NCBI GenBank assembly: GCA_964539095.1
Contig: CAZIFL010000007.1
Coordinates: 36,736-100,735, forward strand
Length of the DNA stretch: 64,000 bases
Origin: DAIPKP01 sp964539095
Lineage (GTDB): Bacteria > Synergistota > Synergistia > Synergistales > Aminiphilaceae
Direction: 5' to 3'
A program made the position numbers and the translations under genes. Under the pieces are notes generated by a model. It was not told the DNA's origin. It made no database searches and worked only from the letters and a program-made list of their open reading frames with translations. Positions within the stretch are counted from its first letter, which is position 1, and the number at the start of each line of letters is the position of its first letter. This document shows positions 1-6,694 of the stretch, one piece after another.

Positions 1-455
1 AGGGCCACTCCCATGACAGGGCGATTATATCGGCCCTCCAGAAGGCAGCGGTACCGATGCATCCGAAGGGGGAAGTTCTCCCGGCCCCCCTGCCCCTGCA
101 CCTCCGCATGAAGGAGGATCCAGGTACTTTCTCCGGTAAGAAGAGGAACATCCGCAAGAACATCCACAAAACGCCCTCCGTCGGGATCCCCTTCGGTATA
201 CTGCCGGGTAAATCGGGCAAGGCGCTGGAGTTCCTTATCCAGAAAGGTCACGGAACGGCTGGTATCCACCGCCCCGGCCATTTCAGGAAGAACAGACCGC
301 AGCATAGGAAGAAAAAGATTGGTGAGTATCTCTTTCCAGAGAGAGTCATCACACCTGTTCTCTGAGGAAGAGACATCCTCCCCGTCCCCGATGTTGTTGC
401 TGGGATTGTTACCGGAAGAACCCTTGTGCTCGTCGCCTCTCCTGGCTCTTACCAT
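1..455 (-). CDS. Rpn-family PD-(D/E)XK nuclease/putative transposase, 3' part cut by window edge
   Basis: This is the N-terminal 151 residues of a recombination-promoting nuclease (Rpn) homologue, open from ATG at 455 to the window edge. It reads DDSLWKEILTNLFLPML, then DKELQRLAR, GRFVDVLADVPLL and ILLHAEVQGQGG, the last two carrying the D...E-x-Q nuclease core. It closely resembles the complete gene at 6695-7735 and differs in having a Ser/Asn/Asp-rich N-terminal extension of about 35 residues. A GGAG lies upstream of the ATG. Rpn proteins are DNA endonucleases that promote RecA-independent recombination; that role is family knowledge, not visible here. Confidence 0.8.
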   Translation of the reverse strand, partial: MVRARRGDEHKGSSGNNPSNNIGDGEDVSSSENRCDDSLWKEILTNLFLPMLRSVLPEMAGAVDTSRSVTFLDKELQRLARFTRQYTEGDPDGGRFVDVLADVPLLTGESTWILLHAEVQGQGGRENFPLRMHRYRCLLEGRYNRPVMGVA

Positions 456-484
456 ACCGCAACACTCCTAACAAAAAACTTTTA

Positions 485-548
485 TCACTGCGTCTGCTGC
501 CGGGCAAACTCCTGAATCTCTTCTTCCGAAAAGCCGGTGATTGTTGCA
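485..548 (-). pseudogene. Orphan 3' end of an Rpn-family gene (tail relic 1)
   Basis: Read on the minus strand, this stretch encodes TITGFSEEEIQEFARQQTQ followed by a stop. That is almost identical to the last 19 residues of the intact Rpn gene at 1905-2873. No upstream Rpn coding sequence is attached: the homology begins within about 10 nt of the toxin stop codon at 558. It is a recombination or deletion scar rather than a functional ORF. Confidence 0.75.
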
Positions 549-557
549 CCTTCCAGT

Positions 558-842
558 TTACAACTTTTTCAATATCATAGCATCGTAATCGGCATGGCTG
601 CCTATCCAGAACCAAAGAATGGCATTTTTTCGAGAAGGACAAGCAAAGCCCAAAGCTCGATAATGCAATCCTACCCGGACCGACCAAAGTTTTCCCACCT
701 TCTTGAGACGCAACGACGGATGCCCCGGTTCAGAACGTAGCAACACAAAATTCTTATCCCCCAGGGCTTGAACTTCTCCAGGCAAAGCATTATAAAGCTC
801 CCAAAACTCAGGAGTGGTACAATGTTCTAAAGAGGTTTGCAT
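558..842 (-). CDS. RelE/ParE-superfamily-like toxin of a type II toxin-antitoxin module
   Basis: The product is a 94-residue basic protein that I read as the toxin of the pair with the gene at 827-1027. It has an N-terminal helical segment (FWELYNALPGEVQ), a beta-rich centre (HPSLRLKKVGKLWSVRVG, then HYRALGF) and a C-terminal strand ending in WFWIGSHADYDAMI, the layout of RelE/ParE-like toxins. Its ATG overlaps the end of the upstream antitoxin gene by 16 nt, a usual sign of translational coupling. Members act either on ribosome-bound mRNA or on gyrase, and I cannot tell which from sequence. The assignment rests on length, fold pattern and gene pairing. Confidence 0.75.
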   Translation of the reverse strand: MQTSLEHCTTPEFWELYNALPGEVQALGDKNFVLLRSEPGHPSLRLKKVGKLWSVRVGLHYRALGFACPSRKNAILWFWIGSHADYDAMILKKL

Positions 843-1027
843 TGATTTTTTGCAAAAGATTGCGATGCTGCCTCCATCATCTTTTTCAAGGGATCAGAGT
901 CTTGATCCTTAAGTAGCTGCGCATCCCACCGCTCGCCTTCGTATGCGGCAAACCACCGGGAGAATTCTCTTAGATCTTTTTCTTCCAACGAAGAGACCGC
1001 TTCTTTAAGTTCCGCCATCCTTATCAT
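827..1027 (-). CDS. Antitoxin partner (addiction-module component family)
   Basis: This is a 66-residue acidic protein. It matches the pattern of small antitoxins that pair with RelE/ParE-like toxins: a leucine-rich N-terminal helix (ELKEAVSSLEEKDLREF), the SRWFAAYEGERWDAQL core with W-F-A-x-Y and W-D, and a short tail ending NQCKPL. The ATG at 1027 is chosen over an upstream in-frame start because AGGAGG lies 7-8 nt before it. The gene overlaps the toxin start by 16 nt and comes first in the operon, as expected for an antitoxin. Confidence 0.7.
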   Translation of the reverse strand: MIRMAELKEAVSSLEEKDLREFSRWFAAYEGERWDAQLLKDQDSDPLKKMMEAASQSFAKNQCKPL

Positions 1028-1102
1028 GACAAACACCTCCTGAAAACATCCTTCTTCATCCTTGAAAATCAATTCTACCACCCTCACGGCACCTGCTACG
1101 GG

Positions 1103-1188
1103 ACAAACTCCTGAATCTCTTCTTCCGAAAAGTCGGTGATCTTTGCGATGATAGGAAGGGGAATCCCCTCTCGGAGCATGGAGACTAT
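1103..1188 (-). pseudogene. Orphan 3' end of an Rpn-family gene (tail relic 2)
   Basis: The minus strand encodes VSMLREGIPLPIIAKI then TDFSEEEIQEFV, ending in a premature TAG. It aligns with the final 30 residues of the intact Rpn gene at 1905-2873 with a few substitutions. The homology starts within about 8 nt of the hicB stop codon at 1196, and the reading frame is not open upstream. It is a decayed tail fragment left between two toxin-antitoxin modules. Confidence 0.75.
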
Positions 1189-1195
1189 TTACAGC

Positions 1196-1600
1196 CTACA
1201 CACCGAGGCGTTCTTTTAACCCCTCTTGCAGTATGCTGGAAAAGTTGAGGTTATTCTCTATGCCAAGCTTATTCAGGTAGGCGGGGATGGTGACACTCTT
1301 AGTAATGCTTCTATGTGCCTCTTCTTCCCGCACGATATCCATCCGCACGGCAATAGCCATAAGCACTCCCCCCTTTTCCACGGCAATCTTGTCGAAGGGG
1401 GTGGGGGGAGGAATGGGGTCGTCATCCTGTTCCATGCCGTAGAGAAAACCTTCGAGAGCTTCCTTTGCACTCTCCAAGGCCTCTTCCATGGTTTCACCGA
1501 AGGTAACACAGCCCGGAAGATCTGGAAATTCTACGCAAATAGCATCATCATCATGGAAAAAGACCGCCGGATAGATGCGCAAATCTTTTTTCGCAGCCAT
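1196..1600 (-). CDS. hicB: HicB antitoxin with C-terminal ribbon-helix-helix-like region
   Basis: This 134-residue protein has the HicB degenerate RNase H-like domain (YPAVFFHDDDAICVEFPDL, PGCVTFGETMEEALESAKEA) over residues 8-60. A C-terminal DNA-binding segment (SVTIPAYLNKLG, SSILQEGLKERLGV) typical of ribbon-helix-helix HicB proteins follows. It neutralises HicA and is expected to autorepress the pair. The ATG at 1600 is preferred because GGAG sits about 8 nt upstream; longer in-frame starts would overlap hicA and lack a ribosome-binding site. hicA precedes it by 41 nt. Confidence 0.88.
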   Translation of the reverse strand: MAAKKDLRIYPAVFFHDDDAICVEFPDLPGCVTFGETMEEALESAKEALEGFLYGMEQDDDPIPPPTPFDKIAVEKGGVLMAIAVRMDIVREEEAHRSITKSVTIPAYLNKLGIENNLNFSSILQEGLKERLGV

Positions 1601-1641
1601 AATCATCACTCCGTTCTGCATGGTATAGGAAAGGCTCAGGG

Positions 1642-1836
1642 CTATTCCAACCCCGCCTGTCTCAGGATGCTCTTGGCCACCCGGATGGGAAGGTCTTTGT
1701 TGGGGTGAGGAACTGACACCTTGCCCTTCTTCACGGGGTGCTTGAACTGATGGTGGTCTCCTCTGATGGTGTGGAGTTTCCATCCATGGGCTTCAAGCAA
1801 TTTGATCATTTCTCGACTGCTATACGCCTTGATCAT
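1642..1836 (-). CDS. hicA: HicA toxin (mRNA interferase)
   Basis: This is a 64-residue dsRBD-like protein. It shows the HicA signature SSREMIKLLEAHGWKLH, the catalytic histidine region RGDHHQFKHP and the C-terminal VPHPNKDLPIRVAKSILRQA. HicA toxins bind and cleave mRNA. I chose ATG at 1836; an in-frame GTG two codons upstream is also possible. An AGGGGG stretch precedes the start. The order hicA-hicB is the canonical one. Confidence 0.9.
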   Translation of the reverse strand: MIKAYSSREMIKLLEAHGWKLHTIRGDHHQFKHPVKKGKVSVPHPNKDLPIRVAKSILRQAGLE

Positions 1837-1904
1837 GACCACCCCCTGACAAAAATCACTTTAGCACTGGTTGCAACAAGTGTCAAAAGTGAAAAAACAG
1901 GCCG

Positions 1905-2873
1905 TCACTGCGTCTGCTGCCGGGCAAACTCCTGAATCTCCTCTCCCGAAAAACCGGTGATCTTTGCGATGGTGGGGAGGGGGATCCCTTCTCGGAGCAT
2001 GGAGACTGCGAGGGTGATATGCGCTTCCCGACGGCCTTCTTGGCGACCTTCCAAACGACCTTCCAAACGGCCTTCTTGGCGGCCTTCCTGTTTGAGGGTT
2101 CGAATCTCTCGTTCCAGATAGCTGATCATCTCTTCCGCCTCCTCGTTTTCGAAAAATTCCTCCAGAGAATTTCCTTCATGGTGCCTGCCTTCTTTTTCCA
2201 GCAGTATTTTCAGATACCCCAGCAGGTACCTCGCAAATACTTTACTCTCCTCGAAGGGAAGCTCTCCTAAGAACTGATGTATTTTTTCAAGGGAGTGAAG
2301 AAGGTTTTCCTCTTTGGCAGGGTTAGCGAGGTAGAGCAATCCCCCCAGGGCATCCTTGAAGGAGAGCAGCTCCTGGGTGGTTTTATCCCGAAGGGAGATG
2401 AGGCGGTAGGTGAAATCCGGGATGTATCCGTGAAACTCCTCGGCGTGCTCCACCTTTCCCCTGAAGTTTCTTTCCGCAGTCCACCGCTTGGCTCCCTCAT
2501 AAAATACCACGGGAACGATGGGAGGAAGGAGAAAGCTTTTGCGTCTGGCATGCTCCCCCGCCTCTTCCACGCAACGCCCCCAGAGCTGTACCATGTAGGA
2601 GAGAAGCCGATAGGGCATGAGAAAATCCGTTTCCGACTGGTGCTCCACCAGAACGTAGACGTAGAGCTTGTTATCCCCGGTGTGGATGGAGTAGACCACG
2701 TCGGAGAGCTTTTCGGTGAGATCCGGCGGAATGAAGGTGATGTTCTCCAGCACAAGATCATCCAGAGTGAGGGTTTCGGGATCCACGGTATAGGGAAGAT
2801 CCTGCCGGAGGAACCGAAGAAAGAGTTCCTTATCCCCCAAGAGCCTACGAAAGGCTTTGTCCTTTTTGCCCAT
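1905..2873 (-). CDS. Rpn-family recombination-promoting nuclease/putative transposase
   Basis: The intact protein is 322 residues. The N-terminal part (AFRRLLGDKELFLRFLRQDL) leads into the PD-(D/E)XK core: LSDVVYSI supplies the Asp and YVYVLVEHQSETD the E-x-Q. A helical middle follows, then a low-complexity charged linker made of E-G-R-x repeats encoded by imperfect 12-bp repeats (about 2030-2090), and the tail AVSMLREGIPLPTIAKITGF. ATG 2873 is preferred over an upstream start because AAAGGAG lies 8-9 nt before it. Rpn proteins are DNA endonucleases that act as monomers and enhance horizontal recombination, by family knowledge. Confidence 0.88.
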   Translation of the reverse strand: MGKKDKAFRRLLGDKELFLRFLRQDLPYTVDPETLTLDDLVLENITFIPPDLTEKLSDVVYSIHTGDNKLYVYVLVEHQSETDFLMPYRLLSYMVQLWGRCVEEAGEHARRKSFLLPPIVPVVFYEGAKRWTAERNFRGKVEHAEEFHGYIPDFTYRLISLRDKTTQELLSFKDALGGLLYLANPAKEENLLHSLEKIHQFLGELPFEESKVFARYLLGYLKILLEKEGRHHEGNSLEEFFENEEAEEMISYLEREIRTLKQEGRQEGRLEGRLEGRQEGRREAHITLAVSMLREGIPLPTIAKITGFSGEEIQEFARQQTQ

Positions 2874-2897
2874 AAAATACGCTCCTTTGCTTCTCCT

Positions 2898-2942
2898 CTC
2901 AGTTCGTCTGCTGCGGGGCAAACTCCAGAATCTCTTCTTCCC
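2898..2942 (-). pseudogene. Orphan 3' end of an Rpn-family gene (tail relic 3)
   Basis: Immediately upstream of the intact Rpn gene the minus strand encodes EEEILEFAPQQTN followed by a stop. This matches the last 13 residues of the neighbouring gene (EEIQEFARQQTQ). Nothing further upstream is homologous; the sequence runs into the terminator hairpin at 2952-2990. It is a third short 3' relic of the same family. Confidence 0.65.
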
Positions 2943-2951
2943 GCAATATAA

Positions 2952-2990
2952 AACGCCGGGAGACCGGGATAATCCGGGTCTCCCGGCGTT
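2952..2990 (-). terminator. Rho-independent terminator of the secreted coiled-coil gene
   Basis: A 19-bp near-perfect inverted repeat (one mismatch, arms starting AACGCCGGGAGAC) is followed on the minus strand by TTTTATATT. It lies about 60 nt after the stop codon of the gene at 3053-3823. Confidence 0.9.
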
Positions 2991-3052
2991 GTGAAGATCA
3001 ACGGGTAGGGTTGGCTATGTTCCTTTGGGGAAACAGAATCTTCCCTTAGGGG

Positions 3053-3823
3053 TTAATCCGTCTGGTGCTGCAGCTCATCCATGCGTTTCTGCACTTCCAG
3101 AAGCTCTGCGTAAATCCCTTTCAGTTCCTCTTCCAGCTCTATTTTGCGGCTGTTGAGGAGCTTGGTACGCTTGAGAAGCCGATCAATCTCAAACTGCCGC
3201 ATGGCCTTGCCGGAGAAGAGTTTTTCCGGGTTGTCTCTGTAGATGTCCCAGAAGAAGCTGACGTCTCCCGCAAGGATACTGCTAATACCAGCTCTCAAGG
3301 TAACGCGCACCGTCTTGGCTCCTTCAAGAAGAGGTTTATTATTTTCATCAAACCGGGGGAAATAAACATAACCATTAACATCGCCCTGGAGACGAAAATT
3401 AAACCTTTTATCGTAGTCCACAGGCTTGTAGTCTTTATTGTTAATTCTTAAAGTTATCATGTCATCGAAAGGGGCCATGTGCATGGAAGGGCCATAGTTA
3501 CGGATAGAGACTTCCACAGGAATATATTCGTCTATTTCGAGGGTTCTCAGCAGGTTGTACAGATAGTTCTCTTTTTCATCTTGAGTCCAGAGATTCTTAT
3601 TCGCCTCATCCTCTACCAGAGCACTAAGGTATTCTTCAGAAAACCAGGTAACCCGCAAGTCCAATTGTCCTCCGAAATCCCCGGTAAAGCTTTGAACCCT
3701 ACTCCATCTTGCGAGAGTGTCATCAAGAGAAGCAGCTTCTCCAAGAAAAGTACTGCAAAAAAACATCCACATCAACGAAAAAAATCCAAAAAAGAAAAAC
3801 ACCCTTGAACCATTTTTTTTCAT
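3053..3823 (-). CDS. Secreted protein of unknown function with C-terminal coiled coil
   Basis: I do not recognise this 256-residue protein. It opens with a very hydrophobic N-terminal segment (VFFFFGFFSLMWMFFC, ending near GEAA) that looks like a signal peptide. About 170 residues follow with alternating polar and aromatic residues consistent with beta structure (FNFRLQGDVNGYVYFP, TVRVTLRAG). Residues from about 210 on are a heptad-rich helix (LLKRTKLLNSRKIELEEELK). The ATG at 3823 is supported by AGGGAG; an upstream in-frame start has no signal-peptide logic. It sits directly downstream of the SLH porin gene but behind a terminator. An envelope role is inferred from position and secretion signal only. 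Confidence 0.6.
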   Translation of the reverse strand: MKKNGSRVFFFFGFFSLMWMFFCSTFLGEAASLDDTLARWSRVQSFTGDFGGQLDLRVTWFSEEYLSALVEDEANKNLWTQDEKENYLYNLLRTLEIDEYIPVEVSIRNYGPSMHMAPFDDMITLRINNKDYKPVDYDKRFNFRLQGDVNGYVYFPRFDENNKPLLEGAKTVRVTLRAGISSILAGDVSFFWDIYRDNPEKLFSGKAMRQFEIDRLLKRTKLLNSRKIELEEELKGIYAELLEVQKRMDELQHQTD

Positions 3824-3877
3824 AGTAGACTCTCCCTCTAAATTTTTAGGAACGAACATAGCGAAGTATATACCAAA

Positions 3878-3908
3878 AAAGAGGAGAAGGGAAACCCCTC
3901 TCCTCTTT
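3878..3908 (-). terminator. Rho-independent terminator of the SLH porin gene
   Basis: Arms AAAGAGGAGAAGG and CCTCTCCTCTTT surround a short loop. On the minus strand the hairpin is followed by a T tract (TTTTTTGG). It lies 35 nt past the porin stop codon and separates the porin from the next gene. Confidence 0.85.
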
Positions 3909-3942
3909 AAAAGCTAAATCGCTAAGACTTAATCCCTAAACC

Positions 3943-5496
3943 CTAGAAGTACACCTGAGTCCGAAGGCGAATGAGGCTGTCGTCGTCGTAGTACTTCTGG
4001 TTGCTTCCCTTACCGTAATCAACTTTGTCATAAACGAGCTCGAAACGCACCGCAGGATTGAGCCAATATTCAACTCCAAAACTCATGTTTTGGGTGTCAT
4101 CTTTGCCACTAGCATTAAATTCAGCATTTACATAGCGCTGGAAGGTCGCCCACTTATCGTTCCATTTCTGCTTTGCCCGAACGAACATAACAGTGGTCTC
4201 ATCATAGTTATAGCCACCAGCCATACGATTAATCAGAATGGGAGCACCATAGTTGTCATAAGCCATGTCAGAGGTAAACCAAGCTGCATCGCCAGCATAG
4301 TTAGGTCCGTCGCCGATGTAATCTTGATCCATGTGAGCATACTCCAACCACAGGCTGGTGAATCCAAAGGCCTCCTGGGAAATGTCAACGATGGCACGGT
4401 ATGCCTTGGGGCTGTCGTCCCGGTTCTGACCAAGATAATTCTGGGCTCCATTCGCCCAATCGATATCCTGCATGTAGTAGGCACCCTTGAAGGCGATGGC
4501 GGGAGTAAAATTGACGGTGAAATTCGCCATATACAGATTGGCATCGCTCCAATCCTTCTTAGTGAGGGTGTAATCATCATCATCCGCATCATCCATGTAA
4601 GCCATTACGCCGAAACGGAACTTCTCATTGAAGTTGAAATCCGCCCGGAAAGCAGCCAAGGTAGCATCGGTGGTGGCATCATAGGTCTTTCCATTGATAT
4701 CGGTCCACTGAGTGGCACCCTTATCCTGATGGCCTACGAAAAACCAAACATCCGCCATGCCCCAGCTCTTGGAGAACATGAAACCGGTTCGTGTGACATC
4801 ACCCGCAAAAGGCTCATTATCCACATAGAAACCGAGTTCGTCTTCCCAGTCGATGTACTGGTTACCAACCTTAAGAGTGATATCCCAAGGAAGCTGGGTC
4901 TGGATCCAATAACGCTCAAACACTGCACCGGATCCACCAATACGAGCCTGAAACATGGTGGTGTCGTTGATGTACTTCCGGAGATAGATACGATACCGAT
5001 TCAGGTTCATATCTCGCTCGCCGCCAAAACCATAAGCGTTGACATAAGCACCGGTATCATCGTACACGTTATCATTGTTGCCGATTTTCGTGTCCATCCG
5101 GAATTCTCCCCAGAGCTGCCATCCGCCAAGACGATCTTCCATCACAGCGAGACGCTCGTCGATGTTCTCAACCTTCACGCCGAGGGCATCAAGTTCGTCT
5201 TTGAACTCCACTACGAGTCTCTTCAGCATCTCCACGTCCTGCTTGGAAGCTTTGGTCATGTCGACGACTGCGAGAGCACGAGCCACGATGGTGGCCATTT
5301 CGTAACGGGTCATGGGCTGGTTGCCTTTGAAGGTGGCATCGGGATAACCGTTGATCACGCCGCTGGCAGCCAGCTGGCTGATGGCGTCATAGGCCCAGTG
5401 GTTCATGGGCACATCCATAAAGGGATTGGCCGCGAGTGCGGGAGCGGCGAAAGCTACGAGAGCTGCCACTGCCACGAGTGCAAGAATCTTTTTCAT
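3943..5496 (-). CDS. SLH-domain outer-membrane porin-like protein
   Basis: The product is 517 residues. A clear signal peptide (MKKILALVAVAALVAFAA, cut after ALAA) comes first. A single SLH domain follows at about residues 24-75 (FMDVPMNHWAYDAISQLA, GVINGYPDATF, MTRYEMATIVARAL). Residues 80-125 form a coiled coil (LKRLVVEFKDELDALGVKVE). The rest is a beta-barrel rich in aromatic/acidic strands, ending in IRLRTQVYF with a C-terminal Phe. This is the OmpM/SLH-porin architecture: the SLH domain tethers to peptidoglycan-linked polymer while the barrel sits in the outer membrane. An AGGGGG lies 10 nt before the ATG. High expression is likely given the strong terminator and long leader. Confidence 0.9.
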   Translation of the reverse strand: MKKILALVAVAALVAFAAPALAANPFMDVPMNHWAYDAISQLAASGVINGYPDATFKGNQPMTRYEMATIVARALAVVDMTKASKQDVEMLKRLVVEFKDELDALGVKVENIDERLAVMEDRLGGWQLWGEFRMDTKIGNNDNVYDDTGAYVNAYGFGGERDMNLNRYRIYLRKYINDTTMFQARIGGSGAVFERYWIQTQLPWDITLKVGNQYIDWEDELGFYVDNEPFAGDVTRTGFMFSKSWGMADVWFFVGHQDKGATQWTDINGKTYDATTDATLAAFRADFNFNEKFRFGVMAYMDDADDDDYTLTKKDWSDANLYMANFTVNFTPAIAFKGAYYMQDIDWANGAQNYLGQNRDDSPKAYRAIVDISQEAFGFTSLWLEYAHMDQDYIGDGPNYAGDAAWFTSDMAYDNYGAPILINRMAGGYNYDETTVMFVRAKQKWNDKWATFQRYVNAEFNASGKDDTQNMSFGVEYWLNPAVRFELVYDKVDYGKGSNQKYYDDDSLIRLRTQVYF

Positions 5497-6098
5497 AATT
5501 GTAAAACCCCCTGTTTTCTATATGTGCGGCTTCGAGAAAACCGAGGCAAAAACCCTAACATGTGAAAAAGTATCCACGTTTCCTTTTTCCTTGCTTTGGA
5601 TTTCTCCTACGGATAATTCTTAAAGTCCGCCTTCCGTTATGTCTGCTCGGGTCGTATTGGCTGGGGGTTTGCACCTCCTTTCGCGCCGTCGGACCTTATA
5701 TGCCACAGAACGAGGAAGCCTTGTCAAGATGCCTCTTCCAGCTTTTTGGAAGAGCCTCCGGAAGGGAGAGATCCGTAAAAATGCCTACCCCTCTTCTTCC
5801 GCTTGGTATCTTACACATTCTCATGCATTTCTTCAATGGGCCTAGAGACCTATTTCTGAAAAACCCCTGGGGTTTCTCTCTTTTTTTCCCCAGTTTTTCC
5901 GGTTTTTCCTATTTTTGAGCCTGCAACAGGCCACCAAAGATCGACTCTACACGCAAGAAACCCGGCGTCAAAGCACCAGCCCACAGTTTGCCGTAGAAAG
6001 GCCAGGGGCGGAGAATCTGCAAAGATCGCCTTGGATCAAAATCAGTGGGCGGCGTTGTTTTTGCCTTCAACTAACCACTAATCACTAGCCACTAACAA
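5497..6098. other. Long intergenic region upstream of the SLH porin
   Basis: This is about 600 bp without a supportable gene. The porin-proximal 230 nt hold the likely promoter and leader. An 8-bp inverted repeat (CTCTTCCA-N6-TGGAAGAG, 5734-5755) lies just upstream of the -35. A GC hairpin followed by T-rich DNA lies at about 5857-5890. The distal end (about 6020-6098) resembles the flank of another Rpn copy at 7990-8062 and contains short CCACTAA-type repeats. Confidence 0.7.
5696..5728 (-). promoter_or_regulatory. Candidate promoter of the SLH porin gene
   Basis: On the minus strand a perfect -35 TTGACA (5728-5723) is followed by TATAAG (5701-5696). The spacing is 21 nt, longer than the usual 17, so the true -10 may be shifted into GGCATA. 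It would give a leader of about 190 nt. An inverted repeat sits directly upstream. Confidence 0.45.
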
Positions 6099-6247
6099 CT
6101 AGATTTTTCCCGCCAGGGTGCGGATTTCTTCTTCCGAAAGGCCCGTAAACTTTACGATGACAGACATGGCAAGGCCTTCCCTACGACCCTCCACACTACC
6201 TGCCTTCTTGATCTTCCGTATTTCCTTCTCCAGGAGCTTCTTGACAG
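6099..6247 (-). pseudogene. Rpn-family 3' fragment fused to a transposase scar (tail relic 4)
   Basis: The minus strand encodes VKKLLEKEIRKIKKAG, VEGRREG, then LAMSVIVKFTGLSEEE and RTLAGKI with a stop. It matches the linker and tail of the intact Rpn gene at 8063-9016 (AMSVIVKFTGLTEEEIRTLA). Upstream of about 6247 the sequence changes to an oppositely oriented ISL3-like transposase fragment, so the Rpn gene has lost its nuclease domain. Confidence 0.78.
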
Positions 6248-6251
6248 GGGG

Positions 6252-6553
6252 TCGACCCTCACGCCTTCCGATGCCAGAGGACAGCTGAAAGGCTGGTGCC
6301 GCTGGGCTCTCACCTGCTGCATTCCCGAAATGCGAGAAGTAGCCAAGATGATAAAACGCCATCTGGAGGTATCCTGCGCTGGTTCCAGAGTCGCATGACA
6401 AACGGCCTTCTGGAGGGATATAACAGCGTTCTCCGGGCAAGAAGAGGCATAGCTCGTGGATTCCGCACTTCCGCAAATGTCATCCTTAAAAGCCTACTTA
6501 CAGCTGGAAAGCTTGACTTTGGATTTCCGCAAAATATTTGGAATCAACTGTGA
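6252..6553 (+). pseudogene. ISL3-family transposase C-terminal fragment with frameshift
   Basis: The plus strand encodes the end of an ISL3-type DDE transposase: LKGWCRWALTCCIPEMREVA, KMIKRHLE, then after a one-base loss near 6374 GILRWFQSRMTNGLLEGYNS, RARRGIARGFR. The TNGLLEGYNS segment around the last catalytic Glu is characteristic of the family. Everything upstream of the C-terminal quarter is missing, replaced by the Rpn tail on the other strand. The reading ends at a TGA that touches the terminal repeat. Confidence 0.75.
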
Positions 6554-6576
6554 CCCACAGTAAGTGCGAAGGAGCC
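6553..6576 (+). repeat. Probable right terminal inverted repeat of the ISL3-like element
   Basis: The sequence directly after the transposase stop runs ACCCACAGTAAGTGCG and ends AAGGAGCC. It resembles ISL3-family ends, which typically start GGCTC and contain TGTGGGT when read inwards. The matching left end is not in the window, so element boundaries and target duplication cannot be verified. Confidence 0.5.
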
Positions 6577-6637
6577 GAATTATTCTTTACGAAGTGGGAA
6601 TTGTACGCCATGGCGTGGTACCCCCTTTCCACTTCTC

Positions 6638-6667
6638 TTGCCCCTCTTTGCAGGGGGGTGCTATACT
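6638..6667 (+). promoter_or_regulatory. Candidate promoter of the plus-strand Rpn gene
   Basis: TTGCCC (6638-6643) and TATACT (6662-6667) are separated by 18 nt. The -10 ends 27 nt before the chosen ATG at 6695. Confidence 0.5.
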
Positions 6668-6694
6668 TGTTCTAACGAAGGGGGAAGACTTTCT

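Noticed and set aside
57..365. Plus-strand 102-codon open frame at the window start
   Set aside because: It is the antisense shadow of the truncated Rpn gene; the same shadow appears opposite the related gene at 6695-7735.
2025..2100. Possible CRISPR-like repeat run
   Set aside because: The units are about 12 bp, contiguous, in frame and encode the E-G-R linker; no spacers are present.
2094..2114. Sequence GAGGGTTCGAATCTCTC resembling a tRNA T-arm
   Set aside because: It lies within the Rpn coding repeats and has no anticodon arm, D-arm or acceptor stem at the right distances.
4090..5565. Plus-strand open frame of 491 codons
   Set aside because: It is antisense to the SLH porin. No signal peptide or known motif is present.
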